From the NCBI RefSeq assembly GCF_017874735.1, contig NZ_JAGGLV010000002.1, forward strand, positions 415,320 to 479,319: 64,000 nt of DNA, given 5' to 3'. Positions within the stretch are counted from its first letter, which is position 1. Each line of letters opens with the position of its first letter. Origin of the DNA: Paenibacillus silagei (GTDB taxonomy: Bacteria > Bacillota > Bacilli > Paenibacillales > Paenibacillaceae). A program made the translations under genes and the position numbers. Below the pieces are notes generated by a model. The model saw only the letters and a program-made list of their open reading frames with translations. It searched no databases and had not been told where the DNA came from. This document shows, piece by piece, positions 60,862-64,000 of the stretch.

Positions 60862-61812
60862 TTAGTGAGAAGTGACTGCCGGTTTGCCCAGCGTCTGCAG
60901 CACGCTCATGGAGCCGTACAACTCAGTAATTTTGGCAAACTCCGCCTCGTTGTAGAAGGAACATGTCCCCTGCGTTACTTCCTTGGCCGTCTCGATAGCA
61001 AAACGCACCGCCTGAGCAATATCCACCTCATGGCTGGCACCGGTACCACAGCCCGGAACCATCGACTGGGCCGTAATAGCCAATCCAACCACCGGTGCAG
61101 AAGTTGCTACAGCAGGCTGAAGAATCGAATTGATATGGTACAGCCCGTTGCCGTAAGGCGTAATATCCTGTGTCGTCACCGGAAAAGTAACCGGATACTG
61201 TCCTGTCGTCATCTCCTTGATCCGCAGCAAATCTTCGCTGACCCGCAGAATATAGCCTTCTTTGACAGTAGGTGAGATGGCGATCCCTTTGTGGTTAACC
61301 ACACGGTTGCCTTTGGTCGTGTCAATCGAAAGAACCGCTTCCATCTCCGGCAGCACTTCATGCTCATTCATCTGCAGAATATCAACAGGGGAATCCATAA
61401 AATCCACCGGCTCGTGCGGCAGGGTCGGCGCATCCGGGCAAATATGGGTGGTCACCAGCACATCTCCCAGCAGCACATCCCCTTTGGTCTGCATATCTGC
61501 CAGCTTCAGCGCAGAAGCAATAGCCGCTACCGCACCGTCTGCATCAGAGACCAGGCCAATCCGGCTCGGGCGCGCCCCGATCCCCCCTAGTCTGCCGACA
61601 ATGCCGAACGTTGGTGCAGAGCCGCCGCCAAGCTTGCCTTCGCTGCCCGGGATCGTGATTTTGACGAATTCTGTGCTGCCCTTCTCCCCTTCCACCTTCT
61701 GAATCTCAACCTTAACCGCAGGATATTCTGCGAATAACTGCTTGACCTGCTTACTGTTAACATAAGCGCTGTCCAGTGCGTTCAAGACTGTAATCGTTTG
61801 ATGAAGTGCCAT
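60862..61812 (-). CDS. DUF1177 family protein
   Basis: 316 residues. The DUF1177 pattern is visible: ALHQTITVLNALDSAYVNSKQV at the start, GSEGKLGGGSAPTFGIVGRLGGIGARPSRIGLVSDADGA, DVLVTTHICPDAPTLPHEPVDFMDSPVD and VMTAxxMVPGCGTGASHEVDIA-like ITAQSMVPGCGTGASHE. The conserved His, Asp and Glu residues suggest a metal site, but the family has no known function. It is the first gene of the run; its ATG has GGGGAGG seven bases upstream. AroM follows after about 100 bases. Confidence 0.9.
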   Translation of the reverse strand: MALHQTITVLNALDSAYVNSKQVKQLFAEYPAVKVEIQKVEGEKGSTEFVKITIPGSEGKLGGGSAPTFGIVGRLGGIGARPSRIGLVSDADGAVAAIASALKLADMQTKGDVLLGDVLVTTHICPDAPTLPHEPVDFMDSPVDILQMNEHEVLPEMEAVLSIDTTKGNRVVNHKGIAISPTVKEGYILRVSEDLLRIKEMTTGQYPVTFPVTTQDITPYGNGLYHINSILQPAVATSAPVVGLAITAQSMVPGCGTGASHEVDIAQAVRFAIETAKEVTQGTCSFYNEAEFAKITELYGSMSVLQTLGKPAVTSH

Positions 61813-61856
61813 TCTAATTCCTCCCCGGATGCATGCTCATGTTTGTCATGTTTGCA

Positions 61857-61886
61857 TTTATACTATCTCATCTCGCAAAATGTCCA
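61857..61886 (-). promoter_or_regulatory. Candidate sigma-A promoter of the DUF1177/AroM/M29/racemase operon
   Basis: On the minus strand TGGACA, 18 bases, TATAAA, about 45 bases upstream of the DUF1177 start codon. Each hexamer has one mismatch. Confidence 0.5.
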
Positions 61887-62057
61887 CAATGTACCGCCCT
61901 GCCAAACTGGAACAGCATTTCTTGTCCTTTGCAGATAAACCTTACGCGCAGAGTACACTCTTACGGCTTACCGCTAATGAATAAAGGTTAATTCTCCCAA
62001 GCAGCGAAATATAACAGGGTAATGGTGCTTATTTTCAGACAGGAGGTGCTTCATAGG

Positions 62058-63107
62058 ATGAAGCCTGCACATCAGATTAATAAGGACAAGCTGGTCCAGA
62101 TTATCAGTGAAGAGGCCCGGCGGACGGGGTTCTCAGGGGTCGTACAAGTGACGGAACGGGAGCATGTCCTTGCAGCCGCAGCTTTTGGTATAGCTAATAT
62201 CGGGGACGTACGGCTCAACCAGGCCCACACCCGCTTCGCCATTGCTTCCGGCAGCAAACTATTTACCGCCATTGCGGTCTGCCAGCTCGCAGAGCAGGGT
62301 TTGTTTTCTTTTGACGCCAAAATACTGGACATCCTGCCGAAGCAGGAATTCCCATTGTTCGACCCAGCGATCACCGTGCACCAGCTATTGACTCACAGCT
62401 CAGGCATACCGGATTACTTCGATGAAGAAGAGATGGAGGATTTCGCCGCACTATGGAAGGAGACCCCGATGTACACGCTGAGGCGGCCTGGAGATTTCCT
62501 CCCGCTGTTCGCCGGACTTCCTATGAAATTCGTCCCAGGCGGGCGTTTTCACTATAACAATGCAGGATATATCATGCTTGCTATGCTCGTAGAAGCCATC
62601 AGCGGGCAACCGTTCACGGAATATGTAGAACAGTATATTTTTCTGCCTTGCGGGATGAAGGATTCCGGTTACTTCGCGCTTGATGCACTTCCGGCCCACA
62701 CCGCTCAGGGATACATCGACAGCAGCAATGGGAAAAAGACCAGCAACATCTACTCCATTCCGGTGGTCGGAGGCGGGGACGGAGGGGCATTTGTTACGGC
62801 AGCGGATATGCATAAGCTGTGGAGCGGCTTGCTTGAACACAAGCTGTTACAGGCAGAGACCAAGGCTCTGCTGCTGACACCGCATATTTATGAGCGAAAG
62901 GACAGCTATTACGGTTATGGCGTGTGGATACAAGCCGGCCCCAGCGAAAAGGTGCTAAAGTACCATATCATGGGCTACGATCCCGGGATCAGCTTCCATT
63001 CCGCATACTATCCCGAACGTGGCATGACCATTACTGCTCTCTGCAACAACAGCAACGGAGCTTATATGATGATGTCTGCCGTGGAGGGCTATCTGCCGGT
63101 GGGGTAG
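62058..63107 (+). CDS. Beta-lactamase-family serine hydrolase (class C type)
   Basis: 349 residues. SxxK catalytic motif in RFAIASGSKLFTAIAV (Ser about residue 65, SGSK), YNNAGYIMLAMLVE (YxN motif, about 169), and a late loop GYDPGISFHSAYYPER in place of the KTG. The class has esterases, D-aminopeptidases, and penicillin-binding-like enzymes; resistance is not implied. It has no signal peptide, so it is probably cytosolic. The start at ATG 62058 follows AGGAGG. It is divergent from DUF1177. Confidence 0.9.
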   Translation: MKPAHQINKDKLVQIISEEARRTGFSGVVQVTEREHVLAAAAFGIANIGDVRLNQAHTRFAIASGSKLFTAIAVCQLAEQGLFSFDAKILDILPKQEFPLFDPAITVHQLLTHSSGIPDYFDEEEMEDFAALWKETPMYTLRRPGDFLPLFAGLPMKFVPGGRFHYNNAGYIMLAMLVEAISGQPFTEYVEQYIFLPCGMKDSGYFALDALPAHTAQGYIDSSNGKKTSNIYSIPVVGGGDGGAFVTAADMHKLWSGLLEHKLLQAETKALLLTPHIYERKDSYYGYGVWIQAGPSEKVLKYHIMGYDPGISFHSAYYPERGMTITALCNNSNGAYMMMSAVEGYLPVG

Positions 63108-63161
63108 CGGTGTGTTCACGTTCAGCGGCTTAAGCGCATGATTCACCTGCCCTCAATTATA

Positions 63162-63194
63162 ATAGCCTTAGCCTAGTTTCTGGGCTAAGGCTAT
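63162..63194. terminator. Terminator hairpin between the serine hydrolase and the collagen-like gene
   Basis: ATAGCCTTAGCC / GGCTAAGGCTAT is a perfect 12-bp stem. T-rich sequence on the plus side (TTGCTGTT) and on the minus side (TATAATTG). Confidence 0.75.
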
Positions 63195-63223
63195 TTGCTG
63201 TTAGTTTGCTCGATGAAGCAGTA

Positions 63224-64000
<777 letters not shown>

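Overview
The window looks like a chromosomal segment of an endospore-forming Firmicute, most probably Paenibacillus. The reasons are: dacF-spoIIAA-spoIIAB-sigF, spoVAA/AB/AF-lysA and a GerA-type operon; strong GGAGG ribosome binding sites with frequent GTG and TTG starts; S-layer-homology and LPXTG surface proteins; and moderately high GC. The genus call is inference; no rRNA or tRNA gene is present. Most genes lie on the minus strand.

Layout. 1-7 kb: the 5' part of ribD behind an FMN riboswitch and terminator, mscL, a large LPXTG adhesin, a YwaF-type membrane protein, then 51-bp repeat array A and a second repeat element. 7-13 kb: ppiB, lysA, spoVAF (with a very long acidic N-terminal extension), spoVAB and spoVAA. 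13-21 kb: a secreted protein, a DMT transporter behind a second FMN riboswitch (predicted riboflavin importer), a PstS-like protein, array B, a carboxylesterase, an AI-2E-type permease, an SDR and a GNAT. 21-33 kb: an iron/siderophore region with three Fur boxes (a regulator fused to a binding protein, a lipoprotein receptor, two FecCD permeases and a ferredoxin-NADP reductase), interrupted by a Ger(x) A-C-B germination operon. 33-42 kb: a kinase-like phosphotransferase, oleate hydratase, TetR regulator, metallophosphatase, an ECF sigma factor fused to DUF1835, an SLH/YDG-repeat protein and kptA. 42-46 kb: sigF, spoIIAB, spoIIAA and dacF. 46-48 kb: a small beta-rich protein, an acyltransferase and array C. 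48-62 kb: a long minus-strand catabolic cluster (DUF1177, AroM, M29-like peptidase, Asp/Glu racemase, PucR regulator, complete Dpp/Opp-type ABC importer, M20 deacylase) interrupted by array D. 62-64 kb: a serine hydrolase and the 3' part of a collagen-like (G-X-T) protein that runs off the right edge.

Two things stand out. First, there are four intergenic tandem arrays of two sequence families, all with a period of exactly 51 bp. Each unit carries a hairpin whose stem shows compensatory and G-U changes. All four are on the same strand, and each lies next to the 3' end of a minus-strand gene. A third, inverted element also has 51-bp spacing. Second, the DUF1177/AroM/M29/racemase/PucR/peptide-importer/M20 cluster looks like an uncharacterised uptake and degradation pathway for a peptide-like or N-acyl amino-acid substrate.
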